In this document: positions 23,021 to 35,403 of the stretch, in pieces | Numbering within the stretch: position 1 is the first letter of the stretch | Layout: each line of letters starts with the position of its first letter | Assembly: GCA_022264855.1 (NCBI GenBank) | Contig: JABYQU010000001.1 | Coordinates: 1,736,001 to 1,800,000, forward strand | Direction: 5' to 3' | DNA from: Lenzites betulinus | Lineage: Eukaryota > Basidiomycota > Agaricomycetes > Polyporales > Polyporaceae | Length of the DNA: 64,000 bases | Notes under the pieces: model-generated | Seen by the model: the letters and a program-made list of their open reading frames with translations, nothing else | What the model was told of the DNA's origin: nothing | Databases searched by the model: none | Made by a program: the position numbers and the translations under genes

Positions 23021-23925
23021 ATGTTTCCTCCTGTTGACCTCCCCCTGCCTGCTGAAATTCTTGTGATTACGGATGAATTATCTGCTCCTGCCGACTTCCT
23101 GCTGCATCGACATCTGGTCGACAATCTGAAGAATTCTTCGAACGCGAAATGCGTATTAGTGGCTGTTTCGGAGGACCTTGGAAGATGGAAGTCTTTATGT
23201 CAACGCTCTGTATGATACTTCTTTTACCTATATATTCAATGAGGAAGTCAGCTGAATAAGGTATCGTCCAGAATCTCAATCTCAGCCAGTATCTTGACTC
23301 CGGAGTCCTAAGTTTCGTGGACGTTATGCGGCACACATCCTCGTCCTTGAATGGAGAAACCGATGCTTCACTAAGGAGCTTGTTTTGGGAACTCAAAAAG
23401 CAGATAACGGTGTCATCTGAGAATTCCCATGTCCCCGTATCAGTGATCCTAGACAACATCGCTTCGTTGGAGTGGATGGGTATCCTGACACTGGACTTAA
23501 CGCGCTTTATTCGCGCACTTAGTGCGTTATGCAGAAAGGTACATCAGAAACGCAAACTTGACGGCATGCTGAACTCAAAAGCTGTCTAGAATAACGCATC
23601 CCTAGTGATCCGACACCACATCACGACATCTGGGGAACGTGACGACATCCTGAGGCATCTGCTGCAGCTATGTACGTACCATCTGGACGTGTTTCCGTTA
23701 TCAAGCGGACGAAGCGGGTCTGTCAGCGGCCAGGTGAGAAGCTTCACTTCTGGTTGATTAGGTGCGGTATTAATACGCCAATGTTCACAGGTGGCGTTAC
23801 ATTGTGGCCCTGGCACCACAAAACCAACACATCGCCTGATCCCTCGGAGTGCCGCGGTCCAATACCGACTGACCGACTCGGGAAGCGTCTTTTTCGACAG
23901 AGGGACTGGAAGCGGCGTTCTGTGA
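23021..23925 (+). CDS. ELP6: Elongator complex protein 6
   Basis: Four exons: 23021-23209, 23272-23538, 23590-23733, 23791-23925; 244 aa. Elp6 forms the Elp4-5-6 RecA-like hexamer of Elongator, which makes the wobble-uridine modifications (mcm5/ncm5) of tRNA. The N-terminus (MFPPVDLPLPAEILVITDEL, then SAPADFLLHRHLVDNL) and the segments CVLVAVSEDLGRWKSL, GVLSFVDVMRHTSS, LVIRHHITTSGERDD and YRLTDSGSVFFDRGTGSGVL are typical for the fungal protein. As in other Elp6 proteins there is no Walker A motif. The ATG chosen is the first that starts the conserved block. Introns are 51-62 nt and all are phase 0. Confidence 0.9.
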
Positions 23926-24152
23926 CCTTCTATGTTCCGTCAGTCCGCGATGGCAAACATCCCTGTCACCCTGCGACAACACATATGGATGTCGATTGAG
24001 TTTGTACAATTAGCGTGAGTGGGCATTACATGAAACCGGACCTCGTGAGTTCATAAAGTACTGTCAGGCAGCGTTCAATATAGTCCGTTCCGACTTCATT
24101 GCCGCCAAGCAAATCCCCGGGCCGCGTCTGTCATGCAAGGCTCCTCCGACTT

Positions 24153-24768
24153 TCAGGCGGATATGGGCTTCGGGTCCCAGAGCTGCAGGTGTTGAAGCAC
24201 ATCATTGCATACATCCAGAACCACCTGCAAATCGACGTCATCGATACAGTGGCAATTGAAAGGTGCTGGTCTGTCGATGACGTACGGTTACGCCCTTCGC
24301 AGCCCTTCCAAGCGTGATGCAATTTCCGTCAGCATTGGAAACAGTAGCGGGCTCTTCATTAATGGTCCAAAGTTGAGTGGGATCGCTGGAGTCGCAGTCC
24401 GTGACAAACAGGATTTGTGTCGCGGTGCCGGGGACGACGCCATCCGACGTGATGCAGAAGTCGCCGTAAGCGATTTGGGTAGGTACGCCTGTCCCGTGGA
24501 TGGCGGTAAGGGCGGTTATGTCGGCGGAAGACCCATCGCCGGGATTCGCGGCAACAAGGTCAGCCCCGGAGCCTGCAAATTCAGGCGCGAAGACGAGCGT
24601 CGGATCTGTTGACCCCAGTGAGCAACGCAATCCTAAACAATAAACTCGGGATGACTGACTCTGAGACGTGAAGAAGTGGGCCGCGCTGCCTGCGGGGATG
24701 AAATCGGCAGTAACACCGGTGGCGAGTACCGCCAAGACGGAGGTGAGGATGGCGTTGAGGGCAAGCAT
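24153..24768 (-). CDS. Small secreted protein with QxW motifs (ricin B-like trefoil?)
   Basis: Two exons (minus order): 24768-24286 and 24224-24153; 184 aa. A clear signal peptide (MLALNAILTSVLAVLATGVTA) starts the protein. The mature part has CLGLRCSL, FCITSDG, DPTQLWTI, NCITLG and, in exon 2, VCNDVLQHLQLWD. The repeated Cys spacing and two QLW motifs suggest a degenerate ricin B-like beta-trefoil, as seen in many Agaricomycete secreted proteins. Sugar binding is not shown. The donor is GTACGT after a Val-Thr codon pair, and exon 2 supplies the last QxW. A toxin role is not implied; no catalytic chain is present. Confidence 0.75.
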
Positions 24769-24841
24769 ATTGGTACTTGTAGGCGTTAGTGGGCGCTGCG
24801 AGTGGCGTTCGATGGGGGGTCTGTGTTAGTGGCGGCCAAGC

Positions 24842-24849
24842 TTATATAT
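24842..24849 (-). promoter_or_regulatory. TATA box of the secreted QxW protein
   Basis: TATATAA read on the minus strand, about 75 bp before the start codon at 24768. The spacing fits a fungal core promoter. Confidence 0.45.
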
Positions 24850-25540
24850 GGTATAGAGGACGCCTCTGCCTGCGCATTACCTCGAGCATATGACCTTCAA
24901 TCTGGCCTGGACAGACCGTGCCAAGCGCAATGCGAGAACCCCAGACGGTGACCAGGTCATTCCAGCAACACAGCCATCACATGAAGTATGGATAGTCGGT
25001 CTGTAGAGCCCGTCAGGACGCTGCACTGGATTGGTTCCTGAAGGGGCTGCTGTCGTTCTTTATTACGTGTGGCCAGACTCGCTTCACGCAGCGACTGCGA
25101 GTCCTGAATATACCTCTGCTCTAGACTGACGGAAAGCACTACTGGAGTGATGGTGGATCCAGCTGAAGGATCCGAGACGCCCACGTGCCATCATGGGCGC
25201 TTTTGCGGGAGCAACCCGTTCATGTGCATGAACGCCATCGACGTCTTGTTCTAATCTTACACCAACCTCCTCCTCGTCCTTGCTGCCCAGACTCTGTCTT
25301 CCACAACTCCATACCCTCAGCATCAGAGATAACCTCTGTACACAACTCGTACAAGCAACGACGATCCATCAATCAGCCTCGTAGAACGAGACTTCGCCAT
25401 CGCATCAACAGACGCTCAGGGTCCTCCACATTGCAGCTCCCCGCCATCGGCCTCCTCACACGCCCTAGAACACACCCGGTCAGCGCAGTCCATTGTACCT
25501 TGGGCTTTACCGCAAATCGCATACACCCGCCTTGTAACGC
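24850..25540. other. Promoter region between divergent genes
   Basis: About 690 bp upstream of the SEC2-domain gene. A C/T-rich stretch (25255-25310) looks like a leader. From about 25340 to 25640 one plus frame stays open and, with a GTGGAC donor near 25600 and the CAG at 25640, could join the SEC2 coiled coil. The true 5' exon of that gene may therefore lie here instead of starting at 25541. Confidence 0.35.
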
Positions 25541-27118
25541 ATGATCCACATGCCGCTACCATCTCACTTCCAGTCCAGCAACCGAAGTCTCCCACGTCGC
25601 GTGGACAGCCTGAAAACTACCAAGGGCTCATTCTTCGCAGAGCTCGAGGATGAGCTTGTTGATACCAGGCGCGTACATGCACAGGGACAAGAGGAGGATC
25701 TACGGTATGCTCTGAGCAGGACAATCAACAGAGTCGAGGAACTCGTATGCATCGACCCTTTGCCCGTCGCGTGTACGCCTGCTGAGACCCATAGGAACTC
25801 TTAGACATTGATGCTCAAGGAGGCCTACAAAGCACAGGCAGACCTCCAGACTGAACTCACGCTGGCCAAGTCAAACCTCTCATTAGCCCTCGCGAATAAC
25901 GAAATGCTCGAGGACGCTCTGAAGCGGGATCCCGGCTCCTCTCGTGATGTCGGCTGGCGACGCATGAGTGCTCGTGAACAGAGTCTCAAGGCAGAAGCAG
26001 AAGTAGATCGCAGACGGAGTACAGACAGCCTCGCCTCCGCCGAGCTCTCTGCGGCTTCCCCAACATTTCCCCCCTACTCCCCCGCACCAGAGCACTCCCC
26101 CATGCCCCCACGGTCTGCGACCGTACCCTCCCCAGCTCCTGGTGCTGAGAACCGATTCTTCCGATTCCGGTTTGGGAATGGGAACGGGCCGATGTCCGCC
26201 AGCCACCCCTCCTCACCGCGACTATCGGGCACACAGTCCCCAAGCCTTAACGGCTCGCATCTCACGTCGGCGTCGCTACCATCGCTCGTACCAGCCAAAG
26301 ACTACGAAAAGGAGATCGAGGATATGCACAAGCAACTCGAGAAGGAGCGGAAGGCGTACAAGGACGCGTGCGACGCGAAGACGGCGCTGGAGGGCGAGCT
26401 AGAGTCCCTCTCGCAAGCGCTCTTCGAAGAGGTGAGATCTCCATCAAATCCTCTTTTGTCAGTACATCACACTGACTCCGTCACACAGGCGAACAAAATG
26501 GTGGCCACCGAACGGCGGAAACTCGCTGAGACGGAGGAAGCACTGCGGGAAGCGCGCGAACAAGGCGAGGCGTTGAAGAACGTCCTCCGTCTCTTCGAGC
26601 GGGATAGCGCGCGAACGAGCACATCTTCGGAGTCGTCGCGTTCCGCCGTGCAAGCCGCCCCGCTACGTTCCCGTCACCGTGCGACATCGTCCGCGGTGGG
26701 CATCAAGTCGCTCCCCGCGTCGGGAGCGGCGTCACCACGTTCGCGCCCGACATCCCCGGCCCTCCCGTCGAGTGAACTCCCATCGTCGGCCGGGACCATT
26801 GTTCCCGAGACAAACCGTTCACATCCTCCAAACCCCCACACGGACAGCGATGCCGACATACCTATCATTACGACCCCAGCAGACGAACACGAAGCCGCCA
26901 CTCCAGAAGAGCCCCCACAGTCTGGAACACTGTCTGGGACACCGCTGCAGACGTCGCCAGGGACCTCCCGCTCGCCGACACCCTCGCCAGATCCGTCGCC
27001 GGTGTCCGCCCCAGGACAGTACGCATTCGGCAACGGACGTCCGATCGACTACTTCGATGGCGAGGAGTCCCCATGGGCAGACGCGACGTCCGCGACGTCC
27101 CCGAGGATTACTTCATGA
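25541..27118 (+). CDS. SEC2: Sec2p-domain coiled-coil protein (Rab GEF-like)
   Basis: Three exons: 25541-25744, 25805-26431, 26489-27118; 486 aa. The Sec2p/Rabin coiled coil promotes GDP release from Sec4/Rab8-type GTPases during exocytosis. The coiled coil starts at about residue 30 (AELEDELVDTRR) and continues with LKEAYKAQADLQTELTLAK. After a Ser/Pro-rich insert comes the Sec2p signature region (ESLSQALFEE joined to ANKMVATERRKLAE across intron 2). The C-terminal ~190 residues are Pro/Ser-rich and disordered. Intron 2 (26432-26488, 57 nt) is in frame and stop-free, so its retention would add 19 residues inside the signature helix. The 5' exon is the least certain part. Confidence 0.78.
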
Positions 27119-27842
27119 TCCTGCAAGGACGGATGACTTCTCCGCCTTCTGAATCACTCCAATCGCAGCGATGCACGAGTACTCTGGATATCCCACCTCT
27201 GTCGCCCGCTTTCTGTTCCGCCGTACCCCCGTCCGATGTACCACTCCATATTCATATTCATGTGCCGTATCAACCGCAATGACCATGTGTTACCCCGTTG
27301 GCAGTCGTAGTCAACACCCACAAGAATATCCTGTCTGTTCGTGTCTCTACATTTGTCGGGAACGCAAGGTCGATTATGTACAGTCTCATAATAACATACT
27401 TGCCGCCCGCGTGGGACGCCACATACAAGCCATGCCCGCCGCCACGTCTCGTTGCATGGCGAGACGGCAGCTGTTACATTCCACGTAGGTAGTACTAACG
27501 CATAACAGCAGGGAACGTGGATGTGTGGGGGGTGGGCGATGGCGGAACGGGTGAGGGCGGGGAAAAGCACAGTGCGGACACAACTAGACAACTTCGCGAT
27601 GGGGGGTGGACGGGAAGAAAGATATAGGATACAGGGGAGCAGACGTACAACCGGCAACAAAATAGGCGGCCCGTCGAAGTGTGCACTCGGCAGGACGTTG
27701 GGAAGCGGGGCAAGGAGGAGAGCACAGCGCATCGGGAGAGGCAGGAGCAATTTCGGGGGTGTCGCACGCGGCGGGTGCGGCGGATCTGTGGGTTGGGCGG
27801 TCGGCTGGCAGGTGAACAGATGGCGCATGCGTCGCTGCCCGC
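27119..27842. other. Convergent intergenic region
   Basis: 724 bp between the 3' ends of the SEC2-domain gene and the PWWP gene. No coding frame that I can support. Confidence 0.4.
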
Positions 27843-29588
27843 TCATGCGGCCTCCGACATCGTGACGTCCGCGAGCATCGACTCGTCTGCCGCGCCGTTA
27901 GCGGACACATCGTCCGCGGGCTTCGCGTCCGCGTCAGTTACGGACTCCGCCGCTGGCTCGGCCTCGCCCTTCGCGTCTGCATCAACCTCCATGGCCGCGC
28001 CGTTTGTCTTCGTCTCCGTGCCATTCTCCTCTGTCTTTCCGTTCGTGGTAACGGCAGCATCTTCTGCATCGGCTGGCTTGCGGGTGCCATTCGTTGCGGG
28101 CTTGGATTCAGGGGCGGTGTTTGTCTTCAGAATGTCGTGCCACTTGTCGACTAGGACCTTGGCGCGGTCCCGGAACTTGAACTCTTCGTCGCGAGGCACC
28201 TTGTCAGTGCCGAGGGCGTGTATGTGACGCATGACCTTGCCAATCTTCGAGAACTGGAGGGGGCGGGGAGCGGGACGGGCAAATGATCAGCCACACTGCC
28301 AAACAGGCGCACAACAAACGGCGACATCGCGAACCGAACCGCGCGGGAACGCGCTGTGCCACGCGTTGCCAGCAAAGCACGGCGGGGAGGGTCGCACACA
28401 GTGACAATGACAACTCAGTACTCACCGTCAAATATTCAATCGTCATGTGCTCGTAGGTTTCAACTGTCGTAAACAACTGGTCCAGAGCCGGCATGTCCTG
28501 TGTAGCAGCATGAGCTATGTTACATTGCATGGAGACGATTGCAAGGCGTCTTACATCTTCCTTCGGAAGGGCCTTGTTGTTCAAAAATGCCTTCTGGAGC
28601 TTGTGCCTCCACTCCCGGACCTTGATAGCCTCGGGATCGTTGTTGAGGGGTGCTTCGTAGGAGCAGGGCGCATAAGAGAGTTGGATAGGACGCGAGGAGT
28701 GTCGAATACTCACAGTCGGCATCGTCGTCCTTATCACGTTTCGCCTTCTTGGCCGGGGGCGGCGAGCTCCTTTTGCTGGGGCCCGAACCTTCCCGCTCGC
28801 CATCCTCTGCAGCACCCTCGTCCTCGGATTCTACCACTGCCTTAGACTTGGGGCCGTTCTTCTTGCCCTTGGGGGCAGCTGCTGGTCGTTTCTTCACGGC
28901 GGGTTCCGTAGAGTCCTTTTTCGCCTTGGCCTTGGTCTTAGGAGCGACCTCTGAATCGCGTTTCCTCTTCTTGGTCCTCTTCTTTGGTGCCTCATCGTCA
29001 TCGTCTGCTTCTGCCTCACCGTCGCTGTCCAGCTGATCGACCTCGGCCTCGGCCTCCGCTTCCTGGGCCTCGACTAACGCCGCGTCGCGCTCGTCCTCCC
29101 ATGGCTTGGGGTCGAGCGCGATGCGATAGCCCTTCATGAGCTCGCCAGAGCGTTTGTGGGGCTCCGAGATGAATGCCTCTATCTCATGATGCTGCAGCCG
29201 GGAGATGTCCTTGGGTACCATCCAAGCGCTAGAGAGAAGGTCACGAATATTAGGATCGATGCTGTGGGGAGAGCGCGTGGAAAGGCGTACTAGTCACCCA
29301 CAGGGAAAAACCGTACGCAGTACCAGTTCCCCTTTTTCGTCTTCGCGTTCGGACGCTCCTTCGCGACCGACGCCGGCACGGAGTCGGGGTCAACAATCTA
29401 CGCGTACCAAAGTGCAAGTATGAGTAACCAGTGGGGCATTCCGTGCAGGGCTCGCGCTGTGACGCGAGTGGGAGGGGAGCATTTACCATGCCAGGCCATG
29501 GGGGAAAGCCGCGGACTTTGGCGAGGACGATGTCGCGTACGCTGTAGGACTGGTCCTTATTCTGGGACTGTGCGCCCTTTTTGCTCAT
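27843..29588 (-). CDS. PWWP-domain protein with LEDGF-type C-terminal domain
   Basis: Six exons (minus order): 29588-29487, 29397-29291, 29228-28714, 28652-28555, 28497-28426, 28253-27843; 434 aa. The N-terminal PWWP domain reads YSVRDIVLAKVRGFPPWPGM, NWYCVRFFPVGDY and AWMVPKDISRL, joined across two introns. A long acidic and lysine-rich linker (DSDGEAEADDDDEAPKK, KKRTKKRKR) follows. The helical domain WRHKLQKAFLNNK, DMPALDQLFTTVETYEHMT and IGKVMRHIHAL has the pattern of the LEDGF/HDGF2 integrase-binding domain. Such proteins read H3K36-methylated nucleosomes and recruit partners, so a chromatin role is inferred. The acidic tail ends with MSEAA. Intron 5 is 172 nt, the others 57-89 nt. Confidence 0.88.
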
Positions 29589-31130
29589 GGCTGGGGTATG
29601 GGACGCGTCGGGGAGGGGACGGCGAGGGATGCGGCAGAAGGGTGCGAGAGCTCGCAGAGGAGTTGGTGGTCGACAGTAAAGGTTCAACCCCTTTGCCGGC
29701 AATCCCCGAGGCGCGGCATCCGGCAAAGAGCCCGTCGGAAGGCCCGTGCGTCCCCTCTCCTTCTCTCGCCCGTTCCCCTCTCTCGACATACTGCCGTCCA
29801 TTACGCACAGCGGGCTCGTACAGTACACAATACACACACCACCGTGCTCAACAGGTCCCGCCAAACACCCTCATCACCCTCGAGCTCCTCGTCGACTGCC
29901 GTCGGCGCTGCGATAAGCGCGAACGCCCGCACTGAAGCCTCGACAGGGCCTGAGAGCACACGGGTCCTGCGCCGCCGGCCTGTGCAACGATAACGCGGGA
30001 ACGGCGAACGGCGCGCACCACACATGGACGGCGGGCGCGCCGCCTGTCATCGAGCGTCGGCGACCGCGCGCGACCCCGTGCTCGCTGCCTCAGTGGAACC
30101 GCGGGCGACGGCGGGGCGCTGGTAAGGCCTGTGCGGCTGAGGGCTCAACACGAGAATGTCTCAGCCAATTGTTTCAGACGCTCGATTGAGGTTCTCCCGC
30201 ACGGTGCGAAACATCGTATGGTGATTGCTTAATCAAGCATAAGACCCATCGTTCTGCAACAGCTCGGTCAGCCTTAGGGAACGTGGATGCGATTTTGTAA
30301 AGGGCGTACCACTATTATCCCTTGAACTCGGTAGGTAGTGTATTCCCACTGAGTGATAGAACTAGTGTAGGACGCGCAGGGGACCGTCTTGCCTTGCAAC
30401 AGTGCCGTAATAGGCGTACTTTTCACAACACAACGATTCAGCTGCACCCACAATATGTACCCGCAATTTTTCTGTGGCGTTGTCGTCGAGCTGAAAGTGC
30501 ACCATGCTGAGCCCCGCGCCCGCCCGTCGGCCCCATCCCGGTAGCTCAACAGGTTGAGGAGCGTCGTCCTGTTCAAATGCCGCCAGGTTCGCCTGTATTC
30601 ACATAGTAGGTCCAGCGTGTACAGAAACAAGATACCACCGAGCACATATGATGTGGTAAGAGCAAGGAGAGAACAACTGCGGCCGAGGCTATTACAACTT
30701 GAGTTGCCATGATTAGGCGCCCATCGACCGAGTCGAGCCGATTCAGAGGCGGCCGTCGACAGCTTCAAGCTGCTTGGGAAAGTCAACGTGATCATTCACG
30801 TTCACCATCGAGTACATTTTTTCTGGACCACAACAACAATTGCCTCATAAATCATGTCGGCCGCCGACCAGCCAGGAACCTCGATATCAAGGCGCTTCTT
30901 GGCTCGGAATGAGAATGATTCTGAGCATCCCCATATGCATGATGTTCCTACGATCGCGTCATCTTTAGGCTGCGGGAGGCCGGCTCATGACCACGCAAAG
31001 ATATACTCATGTGAGTCCGAGCTACATCGCATACTTATAGCGCAATCGCGCATTACTTACTGGCACCTTGCTGCCCCTCTTCTCCAGAAACCTCCACACC
31101 GCTTATTTCGCGAGGCCCACGTTCGTAAGC
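29589..31130. other. Divergent interval with one weak minus-strand frame
   Basis: 1.5 kb between the PWWP gene (minus) and the oxygenase gene (plus). The first 600 bp is GC-rich and shows nothing recognisable. 30274-30795 (minus) is an open frame listed separately. The last 100 bp contains the oxygenase promoter and leader. Confidence 0.35.
30274..30795 (-). CDS. Weak candidate: 173-aa membrane protein fragment
   Basis: An unspliced frame from an ATG with one hydrophobic helix (LLALTTSYVLGGILFLYTL), then LCEYRRTWRHLNRTT. The pattern helix-TLD.E..R.TW is vaguely like DUF6533 membrane proteins of Agaricomycetes. The rest of the frame has no known motif and may run into non-coding sequence. It could be a gene remnant or chance. 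Low confidence. Confidence 0.2.
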   Translation of the reverse strand: MITLTFPSSLKLSTAASESARLGRWAPNHGNSSCNSLGRSCSLLALTTSYVLGGILFLYTLDLLCEYRRTWRHLNRTTLLNLLSYRDGADGRARGSAWCTFSSTTTPQKNCGYILWVQLNRCVVKSTPITALLQGKTVPCASYTSSITQWEYTTYRVQGIIVVRPLQNRIHVP

Positions 31131-32609
31131 ATGGCTCAGGATGCGTCTGTGCCGGCTAGTTTCTCTAGCGTTCCGATACTGGACTGGTCTCTCGTAGAGA
31201 CTGCAGGCGGCAAAGCTAAGTTTAAAGAACAACTACGACATGCCCTCGTCAATGTCGGATTCCTTTATCTCTCCAATCCTCCCGTCGCGCGGGCGGACAT
31301 GAACGCGCTCATCGACTACACCCCGCGTCTGTTCGATCTCCCGCAGGAGGAAAAGGACGCCATTCGCATGGCGAATTCGCCACACTTCTTTGGCTACTCT
31401 CGGTTGGGCGCGGAGCTCACCAAGGGCAAGACCGACCAGCGGGAGCAGTTCGACTTCGGAACTCCATATAACTCCCATTGGAGGCCCGGAGACCCAGAAT
31501 ATCTCAAGCTCTGGGGCCCCTCGCAGGTAAGTGATAGAAGATTGTCCAAAAAGGTCTCCTGATAATAAATCGATTGTTTAGTGGCCGAAAGAGGAGCTCG
31601 TTCCTGGCTTCAAGGACGTGTACCTGCGCTATCTCGCACAGGTAGAGCAGCTCAGCTACGACTTCATTACGCTGGTAGCGGAGGTATTCGAACTCTCCGA
31701 TGAGGCGCTCAAGCCGTTCTTCCCCGGAGGTTCTAGACCGAGGCCCGGCTTATTACAACATCGCTCGAAGATCGTGAAGTATCCTGCGCGGAAGGAGGGC
31801 GAATCGGACCAGGGCGTAGGACCTCATTACGACGGCGGCTTCCTCACTTTCGTCAGTATGCGCTATGCTGGCTGGTCTACCCATACTCACCTGGTTGCTA
31901 TAGTTAGTACAAGCTTCCGACCATCCAGGGCTACAGGTCCAGAACCTTGCGGGGGAGTGGATCGACGCCCCACCCATTCCTGGCACGTTCGTCGTTAACA
32001 TCGGAAAAGGTGCGTCCACCTCGGATGCGCGTGCTCGTGGCCTTCTAGTTCTCATCGCGTGCTGTAGCACTGGAGACTGTCACGCAAGGTCTTGCGCGCG
32101 CCACGTCGCATCGCGTTCTATCTCCGGCTCCAGGGTCTACCCCGCGGTACTCGATTCCATTCTTCCAAAACGTCGCCCAGGAAATCTGTATAGGCGACTT
32201 CGTGCTCGATTGTAAGTCGCTCTCCAGTGTTATAACGTCATCAGGCTCACGGTATGGACCAGTGAAACCAGAGATTTTGAAGCTCAAGGACGCGCGAGGA
32301 CAGGTCGGGGTAGTGGACTGTGAGGCGTTTCCGCTGCTTCCCTCCGAACATCCACGGCTCTGACATGGCTTCTGCCACTGACAGCGGTCAATTATGCGGA
32401 GTATGGACAATACCCGACCGGGTACGTGAATCTCATCGGCCGTGTCAAGTGCGTACATTTGTTTCTTGAAGCTATGCACTGCTCCGTCTGACCTTGGCAT
32501 CTCCGTCGAAATTTGCAGGAGCCATCCGGACGTTGCGGAGCGCCATTATCCAGACATGTTCAAGCAGTTTTTCCCGGACGGATTACCCGCCCAAGGTAGT
32601 GCATACTAG
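31131..32609 (+). CDS. 2-oxoglutarate-Fe(II) dioxygenase, isopenicillin N synthase-like
   Basis: Seven exons: 31131-31526, 31582-31851, 31904-32009, 32068-32211, 32263-32319, 32385-32448, 32519-32609; 375 aa. The N-terminal DIOX_N domain contains VPILDW, VNVGFLYLSNPP and FFGYSRLGAELTKGKTDQRE. The iron-binding HxD is in GPHYDGGFLTF, the distal His in RATSHRVLSP and the 2OG-binding Arg/Ser in PRYSIPFF, so all catalytic residues are present. Substrate is unknown; fungal members range from secondary metabolism to ethylene-type chemistry, and no biosynthetic cluster surrounds it. Exon 5 has two possible acceptors; the one giving a 51-nt intron was chosen over a 33-nt one. Exons 5 and 6 are only 57 and 64 nt. 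Confidence 0.87.
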
Positions 32610-32869
32610 GCGCTGCAGATCATGTTCGGGCGAAGCTCAGCGCTACACACACGACGAGTTGGATCAAAGAAATTCCCGGGCAATACTGGGTAGGATGTTC
32701 GAGGAAATGCTGTGCGAACGTGTATTATTGTACGATTGAGGTGGCCAATTACAGACAGACAAGACACATTCTCCTGAATGCCGGGGCTTACAATTCAGAT
32801 AGGTTATCCCAAGGCGACCAGGAAAGCAGAATATGATAAAGAAGCGAAGACCCTAAGATGACGATCTGC

Positions 32870-33640
32870 CTAGTTCGGCTGCAGCTTCACTTTGATACGA
32901 GAGTCCCTCCGCCGCCTCTCGACCAACAGGTAGCTCGCTACAAAAAAAGCCTGGTAAGACACCGAGAGTCGTTCTGTTCCATAGGGTGACGTACCAATGA
33001 ACTTGTCGATAGCCTGCGTGATCTCCGGAATAGGCTGGAGATCAAAGTAGGCGTGTTTCGACATCCGGAAGACGAAGAAATGCCTCTGGTGCGGGTGAAA
33101 CTCGGCGAGGACCTTCTCGGGGTCGTCAGATTTGATGAGCTGCATGCAGATACGGCGGAGGAAGAGGATGAGCGGCTGTTCTCGTGAGTCCGGAATGGAA
33201 AGGATGCGCACCTGGAAGCGTCCCTTGTGCGTCTTCCATCGGTATTCAGTGTCCTCGGTCCCTTTGAACGTCCCGCCGCTGCTTATGATATCATGACCAT
33301 TAGCACTGGCGTTGCGGACGGACGACTACACAGCAGAGGGCAGGACTCACGCGTTCTCAGGATCATACTTCAGGAACTCTGACGAGGACATCCATTGGCC
33401 CTTGTCTCCGCCAAACCGAACGCGGGGCTCCTTGGTCTGCAGACCCTCAATTTCGGCGACGGTGATGAGCTCACGCGTCTCCATGTCGAACTTGTTGATC
33501 TTGGTCAGGTTAGGGTGCCAGAACCGCGTGACGATCTCATAGTGCATCGAGTCGTCGTCTGTGGAGAGCGTCGTGTTGCGCAACGAGTTCATCGTGAACT
33601 CGAGCTTTTGCGGCGGCTGCGGCTTTGCGGGGGCGGGCAT
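32870..33640 (-). CDS. DUF6593 domain protein
   Basis: Three exons (minus order): 33640-33351, 33281-32995, 32937-32870; 214 aa. The sequence has the DUF6593 pattern: LEFTMNSLRNTTLSTDDDS, HYEIVTRFW...LTKINKFD, a central EYRWKTHKGRF motif and a C-terminal hydrophobic-basic helix (ASYLLVERRRRDSR). The domain is widespread in Agaricomycetes and its function is unknown. The last intron (57 nt) ends at the GTAG after a T7 tract; using the earlier CAG would shift the frame away from the conserved tail. No signal peptide is present. Confidence 0.82.
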
Positions 33641-35357
33641 AGTTGATCGCTAGCGCTGGGTAGAGTTGGAGAGAATAGTCTGAGAAGACGGTGGCTGCGG
33701 AGGCGGAGGGGCGGGTGTAGGGAGCAACTGCAGAAGAATGAGACGGCGGCCTGCCTGGTTTATAGGAAGCGGCGCCCGAAGGAGCTCCGAGCATGTTGCG
33801 ACACACACGTCAATGGGAGCTGCCACAGCCTGGGGACACTCCCGTGCGATTGGTAAAGTCCGAACCCACGGAGGTGGGCTGTCTCTCACAGCGGGCAGGA
33901 ACGGCAGCGCATACCGATGTCGGGGGCCCAGTTGCCGGGGGAGTCATTGACGTTTGCGACGGGGACTGCGACCGGGTTGGCTGTGCGTGAGCGCGCCGGC
34001 GTGAGATAGAGGGCTCCGAGGGAAGAGAGGGAGTGGTGGCGGGCCAGAACGGACGCCGCCACAGCCTTCAAGGGGTCGGATAGTCCCACAATTGGTGATA
34101 TAGCGAGGATCTGTGAGAGCTTTGACGTAGAAAACGAGCTGCCGTGAGAAGCCGTGCAGACGCCTCATGGGCATGGACAACCAGGACTCCCGTAATACCA
34201 GGACCGGGCACCACGCAAACTCATCCTTGTACAAGTTCACTGCTCGTTTATATTCTGCTAGGGCTATTGCAGTTGCTGGGGCCTGAAACGCTTCTCATGA
34301 GCATGAGCGGGAGCAAGACAGAGATGTGGCACTGCAGCAGTTCCGCCAAGCCATGCTGCGTCGACAAGGCTTCACAACATCAGTGTGACACTGCATTTTA
34401 TTGCGACTCGCACGGTACTTCTAGGCACCGATGGATTGTTGGTTCTATGCGAGAATCACATTAGTACGTACTCGTGCAAATAGCCTGCCGCGCGAGTTCG
34501 GCAGATAAAGCGACGAGAGAAGATAGTATGGTAGTGCGCCGCCGTGTTCTGACCTTGCGAGGTCGCTGTTGGACCTATCTCAAAGTCAAACTTTCTCGTT
34601 CCCTGCTACGCGCTGATACGACCCTCCAATGTGGATGATAGCGGCGGTAGCGAGATCAAGCTCTTCGTCTTCTCCTTGATTCTCATGTACTCCCCGTGTA
34701 TGTAGTTCTCGAGAAATCCTGCCTTGCTAGTCTTATCAGCACCCCATTTATTCCAGGGCCATAATGGCGCTTACATTCTGCGAGGTTGTCTTGCCTGACC
34801 TGAGGTGCCTCACACATTCGACGTATGCCATTGTGAGCAAACTTAGCACAACGGTCCCGTACCTATCTGCCGACATTGTATCTGGAACTCTTTGCCCACC
34901 GCTGGGGGATGTATTCGTCGTGCGACCGCAAGAACATCTAACAAGTTGTCCATGTACCGTCTTGGTCTGGGGAGGTGCGTCTTTCTTGCTCGCCGCACGA
35001 TAAGCGGGCTTTGTGAGGGTTTATTGGACTTGGTTCGAAGGCCGACATGTGTGGACACCGGTATCGTGCGCACGAGGTGAGATGAGAAGAACCTTTTCAA
35101 AGAGAATGGCGATACGATGTCATGACGTCAAGCGGCACATCTTGCATCATGGGCGTCTAGGCGCTCATTCTATGGCATCCCGAATTAGGTGATTGTAATC
35201 CTTCTTCGACCATTACCACTGCCAGTGCCACCTGCTCGATGTAGATCAAGTGCCGTTCGCGCGTGTTGTTGTGAAGTAATTAAAAGTGAATTAAAGTGAG
35301 CTACGTCATACCTTTTCGTCGAGAGATTGGCTGATCACGAATGAAACCGCTGGCAGA

Positions 35358-35364
35358 TATAAAA
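35358..35364 (+). promoter_or_regulatory. TATA box (TATAAAA)
   Basis: A clean TATAAAA about 40 bp before the ATG at 35404, with a short leader. It is the main support for a small gene there. Confidence 0.4.
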
Positions 35365-35403
35365 TGTATACTGGTCTGAAACTGCTAACTTCTTCGATTG
35401 AAC

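Noticed and set aside
32212..32244. 33-nt intron choice in the 2OG oxygenase gene
   Set aside because: Shorter than any other intron here; the next acceptor gives 51 nt and a better family match (LDLKPEILKLKD).
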